Shown here piece by piece: positions 51,095 to 59,341 of a DNA stretch of 64,000 nt (its first letter is position 1; each line of letters begins with the position of its first letter). The position numbers and the translations under genes were made by a program. The DNA is from Paenibacillus sp. FSL R5-0623 (GTDB lineage Bacteria > Bacillota > Bacilli > Paenibacillales > Paenibacillaceae). Under the pieces are notes generated by a model. The model worked only from the letters and a program-made list of their open reading frames with translations. It ran no database searches and had not been told where the DNA came from. The DNA lies in the NCBI RefSeq assembly GCF_037974265.1, contig NZ_CP150233.1, positions 2,914,001-2,978,000 of the forward strand, read 5' to 3'.

Positions 51095-51568
51095 TTATTT
51101 ACTCGTGTCCGTCTCCAGGGACTGGGGTTCGGTCTCTTTTTCACCCTCATCATCATTGGACTTATTGAACTCAAGCATACGCTCCTCGTAATCGTCCAGG
51201 AACCATAATGGGTCCATACTATCTTCCTCACCGTTGTAATTGATCACGATTTCTTCGCCAGCCTTGATGTCTGTATACGCGTAGAAGTCAAAGGTGTGGT
51301 TATCAAAATTGATATCATAGGTAGCGTTGGGTTCATAGGAGTGGTTGATCAGACTGCCGTAACCGAGCAGAATCGCGGTATGATTCGCCCCATATTCGAA
51401 CACGTAATCTTCCAGAATCGTTTTTTCCACATGCTCATGATCTTCATTTGGGTAAGGCACAACGGGTGCCTGATGAATAAGCGTTCCTTTGGCAATATCA
51501 ACGGTAGCAAATACCCCGCGGTTAAACTCACCACCATCACCCAACTTGGATTGTTTCACTTCAATCAT
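51095..51568 (-). CDS. SET-domain protein
   Basis: 157 residues of a compact SET domain: IEVKQSKLGDGGEFNRGVFA, the cofactor-binding LINHSYEPN (NHSxxPN), and the catalytic EEIVINYNG near residue 117. SET domains use S-adenosylmethionine to methylate lysines in proteins. No pre- or post-SET cysteine cluster is present. The C-terminal 30 residues are acidic and low in complexity. AGGTG lies 6 bp before the ATG at 51568; the GTG at 51577 is also in frame. The target protein is unknown. Confidence 0.8.
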   Translation of the reverse strand: MIEVKQSKLGDGGEFNRGVFATVDIAKGTLIHQAPVVPYPNEDHEHVEKTILEDYVFEYGANHTAILLGYGSLINHSYEPNATYDINFDNHTFDFYAYTDIKAGEEIVINYNGEEDSMDPLWFLDDYEERMLEFNKSNDDEGEKETEPQSLETDTSK

Positions 51569-51696
51569 ATTGTTCACCTGATGCTCTTCGAAGAGCTCCG
51601 TTCTATATAATAGTAATTCGTTAAGGCAAAATTTTAACCCATACTTTCATATAAGGCAAATTTCAGACAAAAAGGTGCAATATTTTTAATATGGCG

Positions 51697-51726
51697 TTGA
51701 GTTGTGCAGGATATAACGCTTATAAT
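51697..51726 (+). promoter_or_regulatory. Candidate sigma-A promoter of the ABC-F gene
   Basis: TTGAGT (51697-51702) and perfect TATAAT (51721-51726) with 18 bp between, 39 bp before the ATG. Confidence 0.5.
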
Positions 51727-51764
51727 ATACAAAGAATTAAGTCTATATAGAAAAGGTGTCATGA

Positions 51765-53321
51765 ATGAGCATATTAAATGTAGAAAAATTAAGTCACGGT
51801 TTTGGTGACCGTGCTATCTTTAACGACGTTTCATTCCGCCTCTTGAAGGGCGAACATATTGGTCTGATCGGGGCCAATGGTGAAGGTAAATCCACCTTCA
51901 TGAACATTATTACAGGAAAACTTCAGCCGGATGAAGGCAAGGTAGAGTGGTCCAAACGGATGCGTGTTGGTTATCTGGACCAGCATGCTGTATTGAACAA
52001 AGGCCAATCGATCCGTGACGTACTTCGCGGCGCGTTCCAGTATTTGTTTGACATGGAACAGGAAATGAATGATATGTATGGCAAAATGGGCGATGTTACC
52101 CCGGAGGAACTTGAACAACTTCTTGAAGACGTGGGTACGATTCAGGATACGCTGACAAACCAGGATTTCTACATGATCGATGCCAAAGTGGATGAAACCG
52201 CACGTGGTCTGGGTCTGACGGATATCGGTCTGGATAAAGACGTCAATGACCTGAGTGGTGGACAGCGTACCAAAGTCTTGCTTGCCAAGTTGCTGCTGGA
52301 AAAACCTGATATTTTGCTCCTGGATGAGCCTACGAACTATCTGGATGAATTGCATATCGAATGGCTGAAACGTTATTTGCAGGAATATGAGAATGCTTTT
52401 ATTCTGATCTCTCACGATATTCCGTTCCTGAACAGTGTTATCAACTTGATCTATCACATGGAGAACCAGAATCTAACTCGTTATGTGGGCGATTATGATC
52501 ACTTCCAGGAAGTGCATGAGATGAGAAAACAGCAGCTGGAGTCGGCGTACAAACGCCAACAACAAGAGATTGCTGACCTCAAGGATTTTGTAGCGCGGAA
52601 CAAAGCAAGTGTTGCTACACGTAATATGGCGATGTCCAGACAGAAGAAACTCGACAAGATGGATGTTATCGAGATCGCCAAGGAGAAACCGAAACCGCAG
52701 TTCAACTTCCGTGATGCAAGAACATCTGGCAAGCTCATTTTCGAAACCAAAGGTCTTGTAATTGGATACAACGAACCGTTGTCCAGACCACTGGATCTGC
52801 GTATGGAGCGTGGACAGAAGATCGCCCTTGTTGGTGCGAACGGAATCGGTAAAACAACCCTAATGCGTAGTATTCTGGGTGAAATTCAAGCTCTGGAAGG
52901 AACCGTTCAACGTGGTGAACATCTGGAGATTGGTTACTTCCAGCAAGAGATGAAGGATGCCAACTACAATACATGTATTGAAGAGATCTGGCAGGAGTTC
53001 CCTTCCTATACCCAATTCGAGGTGCGTGCTGCACTTGCAAAATGTGGTTTGACTACCAAACACATTGAGAGCAAGGTAGCTGTACTGAGTGGTGGCGAGA
53101 AAGCTAAAGTGCGTCTCTGTAAGCTGATCAATAATGAAACCAACCTGCTTGTGCTCGATGAGCCGACAAACCATCTGGACGTTGATGCCAAGGAAGAGTT
53201 GAAACGTGCGCTCAAGGCTTACAAAGGCAGTATTCTTCTGATCTCCCACGAACCGGAATTCTATCGTGATGTGGTTACGGAGACGTGGAACTGTGAGTCG
53301 TGGACAACAAAAGTATTCTAA
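51765..53321 (+). CDS. ABC-F family ATPase
   Basis: 518 residues with two ATPase domains and no membrane segment: Walker A GANGEGKST (about 36-44), first LSGGQRTK, Walker B ILLLDEPTNYLD; a charged linker (about 240-310, rich in K, R, Q, E); second Walker A GANGIGKTT, LSGGEKAK and LVLDEPTNHLD. ABC-F proteins bind the ribosome and either protect it from antibiotics or relieve stalling (EttA, Uup, VmlR types). Which subgroup this is cannot be told. It is monocistronic with its own promoter and terminator. Confidence 0.88.
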   Translation: MSILNVEKLSHGFGDRAIFNDVSFRLLKGEHIGLIGANGEGKSTFMNIITGKLQPDEGKVEWSKRMRVGYLDQHAVLNKGQSIRDVLRGAFQYLFDMEQEMNDMYGKMGDVTPEELEQLLEDVGTIQDTLTNQDFYMIDAKVDETARGLGLTDIGLDKDVNDLSGGQRTKVLLAKLLLEKPDILLLDEPTNYLDELHIEWLKRYLQEYENAFILISHDIPFLNSVINLIYHMENQNLTRYVGDYDHFQEVHEMRKQQLESAYKRQQQEIADLKDFVARNKASVATRNMAMSRQKKLDKMDVIEIAKEKPKPQFNFRDARTSGKLIFETKGLVIGYNEPLSRPLDLRMERGQKIALVGANGIGKTTLMRSILGEIQALEGTVQRGEHLEIGYFQQEMKDANYNTCIEEIWQEFPSYTQFEVRAALAKCGLTTKHIESKVAVLSGGEKAKVRLCKLINNETNLLVLDEPTNHLDVDAKEELKRALKAYKGSILLISHEPEFYRDVVTETWNCESWTTKVF

Positions 53322-53394
53322 ATAGAGGTTGTTCAAAAAGTCCGCTTTTGATTACGAATCATGTGCGAGCTTGCGAACAAGCTCGGAGGGTGAG

Positions 53395-53443
53395 AAAAGG
53401 CGCGAATTTTGCTTGCAAAACAAGCAGAACTCGCGCCTTTTTT
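53395..53443 (+). terminator. Rho-independent terminator after the ABC-F gene
   Basis: AAAAGGCGCGA-ATTTTGCTTG pairs with CAAGCAGAACTCGCGCCTTTT, with a T-run. It is in the 454 bp gap 53322-53775, which otherwise holds the operators below. Confidence 0.85.
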
Positions 53444-53540
53444 GCGTGGTTTTAACGAAAAATGTTTGAGCCCAATTCACAGTTGACAGCTTGAATAAGG
53501 CAATAATATAATTAAAGAAAGCGATTACATTTATATAATA

Positions 53541-53552
53541 GAAACCTGTTTC
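53541..53552. promoter_or_regulatory. Secondary operator-like palindrome before the GH43/SLH gene
   Basis: GAAACCTGTTTC, a palindrome with two central mismatches, about 100 bp upstream of the cre box and similar to its core. Possibly a weaker site for the same or a related LacI-family protein. Confidence 0.4.
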
Positions 53553-53637
53553 ACTGCATAGGGGCAAGAAAGACACGGTATTCCGTATGGGTATCATTGC
53601 ACTTAGAAGGGAAGAAGGGTCTTTTTTTTGCACTCCA

Positions 53638-53653
53638 ATGAAACCGGTTTCAT
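53638..53653. promoter_or_regulatory. Catabolite response element (cre)-like palindrome
   Basis: ATGAAACCGGTTTCAT is a perfect 16 bp palindrome. Its inner TGAAACCGGTTTCA (53639-53652) fits the published cre consensus TGWAANCGNTNWCA at every defined position. It lies 123 bp before the GH43/SLH start, so glucose repression through CcpA is likely. Confidence 0.65.
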
Positions 53654-53775
53654 TAAAATGAGGAGGTGGATAAAAGCTCGTTACTGACCACTGGTTGCTG
53701 AGGATAGGCTGAACAACAACACCGCGCATACATGAACCATGCTTTCATCTTTCATGCCAAAGGAGAGAATGAACA

Positions 53776-56700
53776 TTGGATAAACTCAGGAAACCCATGA
53801 TATTTATGTTATCTGCAACACTTGCGCTGTCTTCCGGACCGCTGATGCTGCCGAGTAAGGCGTATGCCGATCTAAGCAGTATACCCGCCACGTTGTTGCA
53901 GGACGATTTTTCGGATGGGAATTACACGGAATTACCTGCGTGGAACGTAAGCTCAGGCAATTGGGAAGTACTCGCGGACCCGACAGATACGTCCAACTCC
54001 ACGCTTTTCCAGAGCGATACCAATGAAGGCATCATCTCTACTGGAGACTCCATCTCGGACATGACCGTGTCCATGCGCTTTTACACGGGAGCCGGTCAGG
54101 GGTATCCGGGAATATTACCGCGGTTCCAAGATAAGAGCAACTATTATTATTTTCAAATGCAGGTGCCTAACAATAAATTGGTCTTCAGCAAAAAGGTGAA
54201 TAACGGCGATACAACGTTGAAAACGGTGGACTATGCGTTTGCCAAAGATACGTGGTACACACTCAAAGTAGTGCTATCAGGCACGTCCATTCGCGGTTAT
54301 ATTGTTGAAAATGGATCAGATCGGTTGGTATTTGACTTAAATGATACTTCCATTGGGTCAGGTACCGTGGGCATTCGGAATAAGTGGCAGTCGGTACATA
54401 CAGATGACGTGATCATTGCCGAGCAACCGGCTGGGAACGATATTCAGCTCTCCATTGCTGAGCAGACGGCGTCTTCAGTTTCACTGCAATGGTCTGAAAT
54501 CGCGGGAGCATCAGCCTATCGCTTGTATCGTTCCTCTACGCCTGAAGGCGGTTATTCCCTGGTAACCAATACCGGGACTTTGGGACACACGGATGAAGGA
54601 TTAAGCGGGGATACGGTGTATTATTACAGGCTCGCTTATGAATACGGAGGCCTAACCGAATCATTATGGACTGCTCCGCTGGAAGTTCGGACGACTGCGT
54701 CGGCACCACAGGCTCCTGGCGAATTAAAGGCCGAAGCACTCAATGCTACAAGCGTGAAGTTATCTTGGTCCGCCGTGGACAAGTCAACTGGTTATCGCGT
54801 GGTTCGGGCGGAAGCTGGCAGTGAGCAATACGAGCAAATCTATGAAGGTAAAGGGCTCACATTCACGGATAATGCACTTGAGCCGGGCACCAGCTACAGC
54901 TATCGTGTGACGGCCTTTAATGCAGCTGGTGAGTCAGCGGCCGCTGTTGCTGAAGCTACGACGTACTCCATTGACTCTCCAGCAGAGTTCGCTACCACAG
55001 CTGTGACGGACACGTCAATCTCTCTTGAGTGGAATGTCCTGCCTGGATCTGATGTAACGTATACCGTGTCCCGTGCAACCAGTGCTACGGGTACGTATCA
55101 GCAGGTCTATAGTGGCAATGAAAACACGTTTAACGATAGCGGTCTGACGATGGGCACAGGATATTTTTACATCATTCAGGCGACTGTGGACGGCGTAACT
55201 TCTCCAGCATCCGCACCGTTGGGTGTTGCCACAGTTCGCACAAGCATTACACCGGGTCAATTGTGGCCAGATCTGGACGGGAAACCGATCGATGCTCATG
55301 GGGCTGGTTTTTTCTATGATGAACAGACGGAGACCTATTACTGGTATGGCGAATATCATAAGGGAGGCTGGCCAGCTGTTGGTGTGCGTGTGTATTCTTC
55401 CAAGGATCTGATGAACTGGACAGATGAGGGCATGGCTCTATCGACACTTCAATCCATGGATGATTTTGACCATGACCCGTTGATCTCCGAATTGTATGCG
55501 GGGCGTGAAGACCGCGTGGATATCTGGGCAGATATCCGCAAAGGACGGATTATTGAACGACCAAAGGTCATCTACAACGACAAAACAAAGAAATACGTGA
55601 TGTGGGCCCACATGGACGGCGACAAAGACCCCTATAACGATAATGCGAATTACGGTAAGGCGAGGGCCGGTTATGCGATCAGTGACTCTCCAACAGGGCC
55701 TTTTGTGTATCAGAAGAGTTACCGGATGGACAGAGCTCCCGAAGGGGAGAAAGATTACTTCCCAAGCGATAAGGGCATGGCACGTGACATGACGTTGTTT
55801 AAGGATGATGATGGTACCGGTTATCTGATCTACTCCAGCGAAGAAAACCTGACGTTATATATCTCCAAACTGAATGAAGACTATAGTGACGTAACAGGGT
55901 GGCATAAGGAAGGACGAACGGATGACAAAGGCAATCCGGTACGAGATTCCACCTATCAGGCGGAATACGGCGTCGATTACGTGCGAGTGTTCCCTGGAGG
56001 GCAACGTGAAGCACCGGCGATGTTCAAGTATCAGGGGAAATATTATATTTTGACTTCCGGAGCTTCCGGTTGGGCCCCTAACGAAAACAAAGTGACGGTA
56101 GCGGATAACATCTTTGGCCCGTGGTCAACGCAGACCAATCCGTTCGTACGTACGCTGCCAACCGATCCCGATCCAGGCAAGGCATTTGGCACACAGACCA
56201 CATCCGTCATACCGGTCGATCCGGAAAAAGGCAAATTCATTTACGTAGGGGATACGTGGAATGGTGGCAATTTCTCGAATGATGCTGCAAAATACGTGTT
56301 CTTGCCAATTGAGTTTGGAATAGGCTCCGACATCGCGATTAAGTGGTATAACAGCTGGACACCTGATCTTCTGAATTCGATGGGCAAGGTAGATATTGCT
56401 GATCCGTTGCCAGAAGCCGTGGCGCTAGGCAAAGTACCATCCCTGCCAACAACATTGAATGTGCGCGAGGGTGGAGCACTGGTATCAACGCCAGCAGTCT
56501 GGACGATTGATAACCGGGCCATGACGGCAGAAGATTTTGCCAAGCCAGGACCGCTCACATTACAGGTAACCACACCGGAATATAACAACAAAAAGCAGGC
56601 AGTTCGCGTAAACGTCATTCCGGAGAATACACTATATTTTGTGAACAGCGGAGGTTACGAAACGGCTGATTACAGTCTCATGGGTGCTTATATGAAAGGA

Positions 56701-59001
56701 ACGCTTGCGAACCCGGAAACGGCGGATCAGATGTACGCTCCTGCTGAGGGACGCAATTGGGGTTATGTCAGCGCAGATGCACTGGCATCCGGTTCGAATG
56801 GCGGGGATATATTCTCGACCGTACGTTATCTGAACGGTGGAAATGTCAGTAATTCTCCTAAAGGCACTGACCTAACCTATAGATTTGATGTGCCAAACGG
56901 GACATACGATGTGTATGCCGGATTCAACGATCCGTGGACCAATACATCGCGCAGAGCGAATTTAATCATCAATGGCACCAATACCGGTGCAGTTACGTTT
57001 ACGCCTGCCAGTGTTAGAGCCCATAAAAGCATCAGCGTGTCGGACAACAAGCTGGAGTTGACCGTGCGCAATACGGCATCACAGGACCCGATGATTAGCT
57101 GGATTATGATCGTTAAACCTGACGCCGCGCCACCTGCAAATGATAGTGCTGGCCTTAATGCTGATGCGTTAGATTCAACGAGCGCCACGCTTCACTGGGA
57201 TGCTCATCTTGGTGCAGCAAGCTACAAGCTCTACCGCTCAGATCGTGAGCAAGGAGAGTATAAGGTGGTCTATAACGGCAATGGAAGGGAGTATACGGAC
57301 AGTGAACTGAACCCCGGCACAGAATATTATTACAAAGTGGAAGCTTTGGATGCGACGGGGCAATCGGTGCGAGGTGTATCTTCCGCTTATCAGGTGCACA
57401 CGGTTCAGCAGAGCGCTGCCAATGTAGCTTCAGGCATTGCAGCATTGGAACAGCCTTCGGCAGGTGCGAAAAAACTGAAGTTACCATCCGTACCGCAAGG
57501 TTTCACGGTGAAGATCGCTTCCAGTTCGGCACCGTCTGTCATACAAACCGATGGAACGATTGTTCCACCATCTAAGGAAACAACGGTAACACTGGAGTTG
57601 GAAATTACTCGAACTTCTGACGACAGTAGAGCCTTGACTATACCGTTGACAGTGAAGGTGCCGACATCTGTTCCTTCCCCTGGAGGCACGGACCCTGGTT
57701 CGGGCGGTAGTCCAGGCGGCAATTCCGGTGGAAATCCAGGAGATGGTTCTGGTTCATCCAGCAATGGCGGACAATCAGGAAGTGGTAACCCAAGTGCAGA
57801 GAATGCGGTACCACAACCTAAACCGGACAAGGACCGTTCTGTTCTGGAGTTGCAGGGACAGTCAGATCAGAAGGGTGTAGTGCAGTCCAACGTGGATGTT
57901 TCAACGATTAAAGATGCTTTTAAAGTTGCCCCCTCAACAGATGCGGGCCAGCGCTTGGTCGAACTTCGGCTGAAGCCGGTTTCGGGAGCAACGGTATATG
58001 AAGTATCTCTGCCTGCCTCTGTGTTAATAGATCAGGGTGAGTCACATGTGTTCAACATTGTTACAGAACTGGGAATGTTGGAGCTTCCCGCGACACTGTT
58101 AACAAAGGATATCGTTGGTGATGGGATTGCATCAATCCGATTGGTCAGAACGGAGTTACCACAAACAGTCGCAGATCAGCTTGGCACGAAATATGGAGTC
58201 CAGCTTGAACTTCAACTGGATGGTCAACCATGGCCATCGGAAAGCCAGTTAATAGTTCGTCTACCATTCCAATCCTCACAAAATGCTCAGCAGGATCGGA
58301 TTGTAGCATTTGCCATTGGCTCGAACGGTGTGGCAACCCCATTGCCGCAAAGTTACTACGATCCAAAAAGCGGGCAGCTTGTATTTTCCGTAACATCACT
58401 CACAGGAAATTATGCTGTTGTATCTGTGGAGCAGACATTCACAGATCTTGCAGAAGTGCAGTGGGCCAAGAAAGCAATGGAGGCTTTGGCTGTCAGAGGT
58501 GTAATTGATGCAGAGGCAAGCGGTGCTTCCACGCAGTTACATCCAAAACAGGAGATGACCCGCGGTCAATACGTGCAGTGGTTGATGACTGCGCTGGGTT
58601 TGAATGCTTCTTCCGGGAATGCGTTCTCTGATGTAAACGAAAATGCTCCGTATTACGAAGCAGTTACAGCTGCTCGTTCGCTAGGTATCACCAGTGGTAC
58701 CGGTGACGAGCGCTTCTTGCCAGAGTCGACGATCACTCGTCAGGAGATGATGACATTGACAGTTCGGGCACTTGTAGCGGCTGGACTGGTTGACTCCGAG
58801 AAGGCTGGAACAGATAAGCTTACTCGTTTCCGTGATGCTTCCGAGATTCGCTCTTATGCCCGGGATAGTGTGGCATTACTTGTGGATCTGGGCATCGCCA
58901 ACGGGTACAACGGTGAGGTGAAACCACTTGCCGAAGCGACCCGAGCCGAATCGGCTACGTTGTTATATGCGATGATAAGCAAACTGGTATGGCAGAAATG
59001 A
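53776..59001 (+). CDS. Multidomain cell-surface GH43 glycosidase with SLH anchor (1741 aa)
   Basis: Order: signal peptide (about 1-32, ending KAYA); a concanavalin-like domain (about 38-218); three fibronectin type III domains (about 220-490); a GH43-type catalytic domain (about 493-865; DGKPIDAHGAGFFYDE, MARDMTLFKDDDGTGYLIYS, YSSEENLTLYIS); an Ig-like domain (about 875-952); a carbohydrate-binding-type domain (about 955-1115); another FN3 (1118-1210); a Gly/Ser/Pro linker (about 1300-1342); a beta-rich domain; and three SLH repeats (about 1554-1741; FTDLAEVQWAKKAMEAL, FSDVNENAPYYEAVTAA, FRDASEIRSYARDSVAL). The GH43 region resembles the exo-beta-1,3-galactanase-like subgroup, so a galactan or arabinogalactan target is inferred. 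Start is a TTG at 53776 after AAGGAGAG. The cre box upstream implies catabolite control. Confidence 0.9.
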   Translation: MDKLRKPMIFMLSATLALSSGPLMLPSKAYADLSSIPATLLQDDFSDGNYTELPAWNVSSGNWEVLADPTDTSNSTLFQSDTNEGIISTGDSISDMTVSMRFYTGAGQGYPGILPRFQDKSNYYYFQMQVPNNKLVFSKKVNNGDTTLKTVDYAFAKDTWYTLKVVLSGTSIRGYIVENGSDRLVFDLNDTSIGSGTVGIRNKWQSVHTDDVIIAEQPAGNDIQLSIAEQTASSVSLQWSEIAGASAYRLYRSSTPEGGYSLVTNTGTLGHTDEGLSGDTVYYYRLAYEYGGLTESLWTAPLEVRTTASAPQAPGELKAEALNATSVKLSWSAVDKSTGYRVVRAEAGSEQYEQIYEGKGLTFTDNALEPGTSYSYRVTAFNAAGESAAAVAEATTYSIDSPAEFATTAVTDTSISLEWNVLPGSDVTYTVSRATSATGTYQQVYSGNENTFNDSGLTMGTGYFYIIQATVDGVTSPASAPLGVATVRTSITPGQLWPDLDGKPIDAHGAGFFYDEQTETYYWYGEYHKGGWPAVGVRVYSSKDLMNWTDEGMALSTLQSMDDFDHDPLISELYAGREDRVDIWADIRKGRIIERPKVIYNDKTKKYVMWAHMDGDKDPYNDNANYGKARAGYAISDSPTGPFVYQKSYRMDRAPEGEKDYFPSDKGMARDMTLFKDDDGTGYLIYSSEENLTLYISKLNEDYSDVTGWHKEGRTDDKGNPVRDSTYQAEYGVDYVRVFPGGQREAPAMFKYQGKYYILTSGASGWAPNENKVTVADNIFGPWSTQTNPFVRTLPTDPDPGKAFGTQTTSVIPVDPEKGKFIYVGDTWNGGNFSNDAAKYVFLPIEFGIGSDIAIKWYNSWTPDLLNSMGKVDIADPLPEAVALGKVPSLPTTLNVREGGALVSTPAVWTIDNRAMTAEDFAKPGPLTLQVTTPEYNNKKQAVRVNVIPENTLYFVNSGGYETADYSLMGAYMKGTLANPETADQMYAPAEGRNWGYVSADALASGSNGGDIFSTVRYLNGGNVSNSPKGTDLTYRFDVPNGTYDVYAGFNDPWTNTSRRANLIINGTNTGAVTFTPASVRAHKSISVSDNKLELTVRNTASQDPMISWIMIVKPDAAPPANDSAGLNADALDSTSATLHWDAHLGAASYKLYRSDREQGEYKVVYNGNGREYTDSELNPGTEYYYKVEALDATGQSVRGVSSAYQVHTVQQSAANVASGIAALEQPSAGAKKLKLPSVPQGFTVKIASSSAPSVIQTDGTIVPPSKETTVTLELEITRTSDDSRALTIPLTVKVPTSVPSPGGTDPGSGGSPGGNSGGNPGDGSGSSSNGGQSGSGNPSAENAVPQPKPDKDRSVLELQGQSDQKGVVQSNVDVSTIKDAFKVAPSTDAGQRLVELRLKPVSGATVYEVSLPASVLIDQGESHVFNIVTELGMLELPATLLTKDIVGDGIASIRLVRTELPQTVADQLGTKYGVQLELQLDGQPWPSESQLIVRLPFQSSQNAQQDRIVAFAIGSNGVATPLPQSYYDPKSGQLVFSVTSLTGNYAVVSVEQTFTDLAEVQWAKKAMEALAVRGVIDAEASGASTQLHPKQEMTRGQYVQWLMTALGLNASSGNAFSDVNENAPYYEAVTAARSLGITSGTGDERFLPESTITRQEMMTLTVRALVAAGLVDSEKAGTDKLTRFRDASEIRSYARDSVALLVDLGIANGYNGEVKPLAEATRAESATLLYAMISKLVWQK

Positions 59002-59027
59002 TGATACACCAGAATCGTAGCGTGTGA

Positions 59028-59077
59028 AAAAGAAGGCTTACTTTGGACCTGGAACCCAGGTTGGAGTAAGCCTTTTG
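59028..59077. terminator. Rho-independent terminator after the GH43/SLH gene
   Basis: AAGGCTTAC-TTTGG-ACCTGG pairs with CCAGGT-TGG-A-GTAAGCCTT, followed by T's. Long imperfect stem. Confidence 0.8.
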
Positions 59078-59148
59078 GAGTGAGCTTTGTTCATATATTC
59101 CACTTTCCACTTCAACTTGAGATGGCCGCCAAATTTAAAAATAAAACA

Positions 59149-59181
59149 AAACCGTCCTTGATTTGAAAAAGGAGGGTTTTT
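59149..59181 (+). terminator. Second terminator-like hairpin
   Basis: AAAACC-G-TCCTT pairs with AAGGA-G-GGTTTT around a loop, then a T-run. It lies between the previous terminator and the cysJ promoter, as added insulation. Confidence 0.5.
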
Positions 59182-59196
59182 GTTGTTTTTTTGTCC

Positions 59197-59226
59197 TTTA
59201 TCAGCGAAACTGATAAATGCTATAAA
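59197..59226 (+). promoter_or_regulatory. Candidate cysJ promoter with a LysR-type operator motif
   Basis: TTTATCAG-CGAAA-CTGATAAA (59197-59217) is a perfect 8 bp inverted repeat. It contains ATC-N9-GAT and T-N11-A, the classic LysR-family motif. TATAAA (59221-59226) lies at a 17 bp spacing from TTATCA. In Bacillus a LysR-type protein (CysL) controls cysJI. The 340 bp gap 59002-59341 holds this, two terminators and a leader of about 110 bases in which I see no known riboswitch. Confidence 0.45.
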
Positions 59227-59341
59227 ATCATTGAAATTGACCCTCAACAACCGGTGTGTTAGGTTTTAGAGAGAAGAAATTAAATTAATGTGATGATTTT
59301 AGTCGGAATTAAAATCGAAGCAATGCGCGAGGTGGCAAACA

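Noticed and set aside
59038-59250. 70-residue open frame on the - strand after the GH43/SLH gene
   Set aside because: It covers two terminator hairpins and AT-rich spacer; no ribosome site of the local type.
59078-59341. SAM or T-box riboswitch in the cysJ leader
   Set aside because: None of the conserved stems or sequence boxes of either class could be found; only a LysR-like inverted repeat and a terminator-like hairpin are seen.
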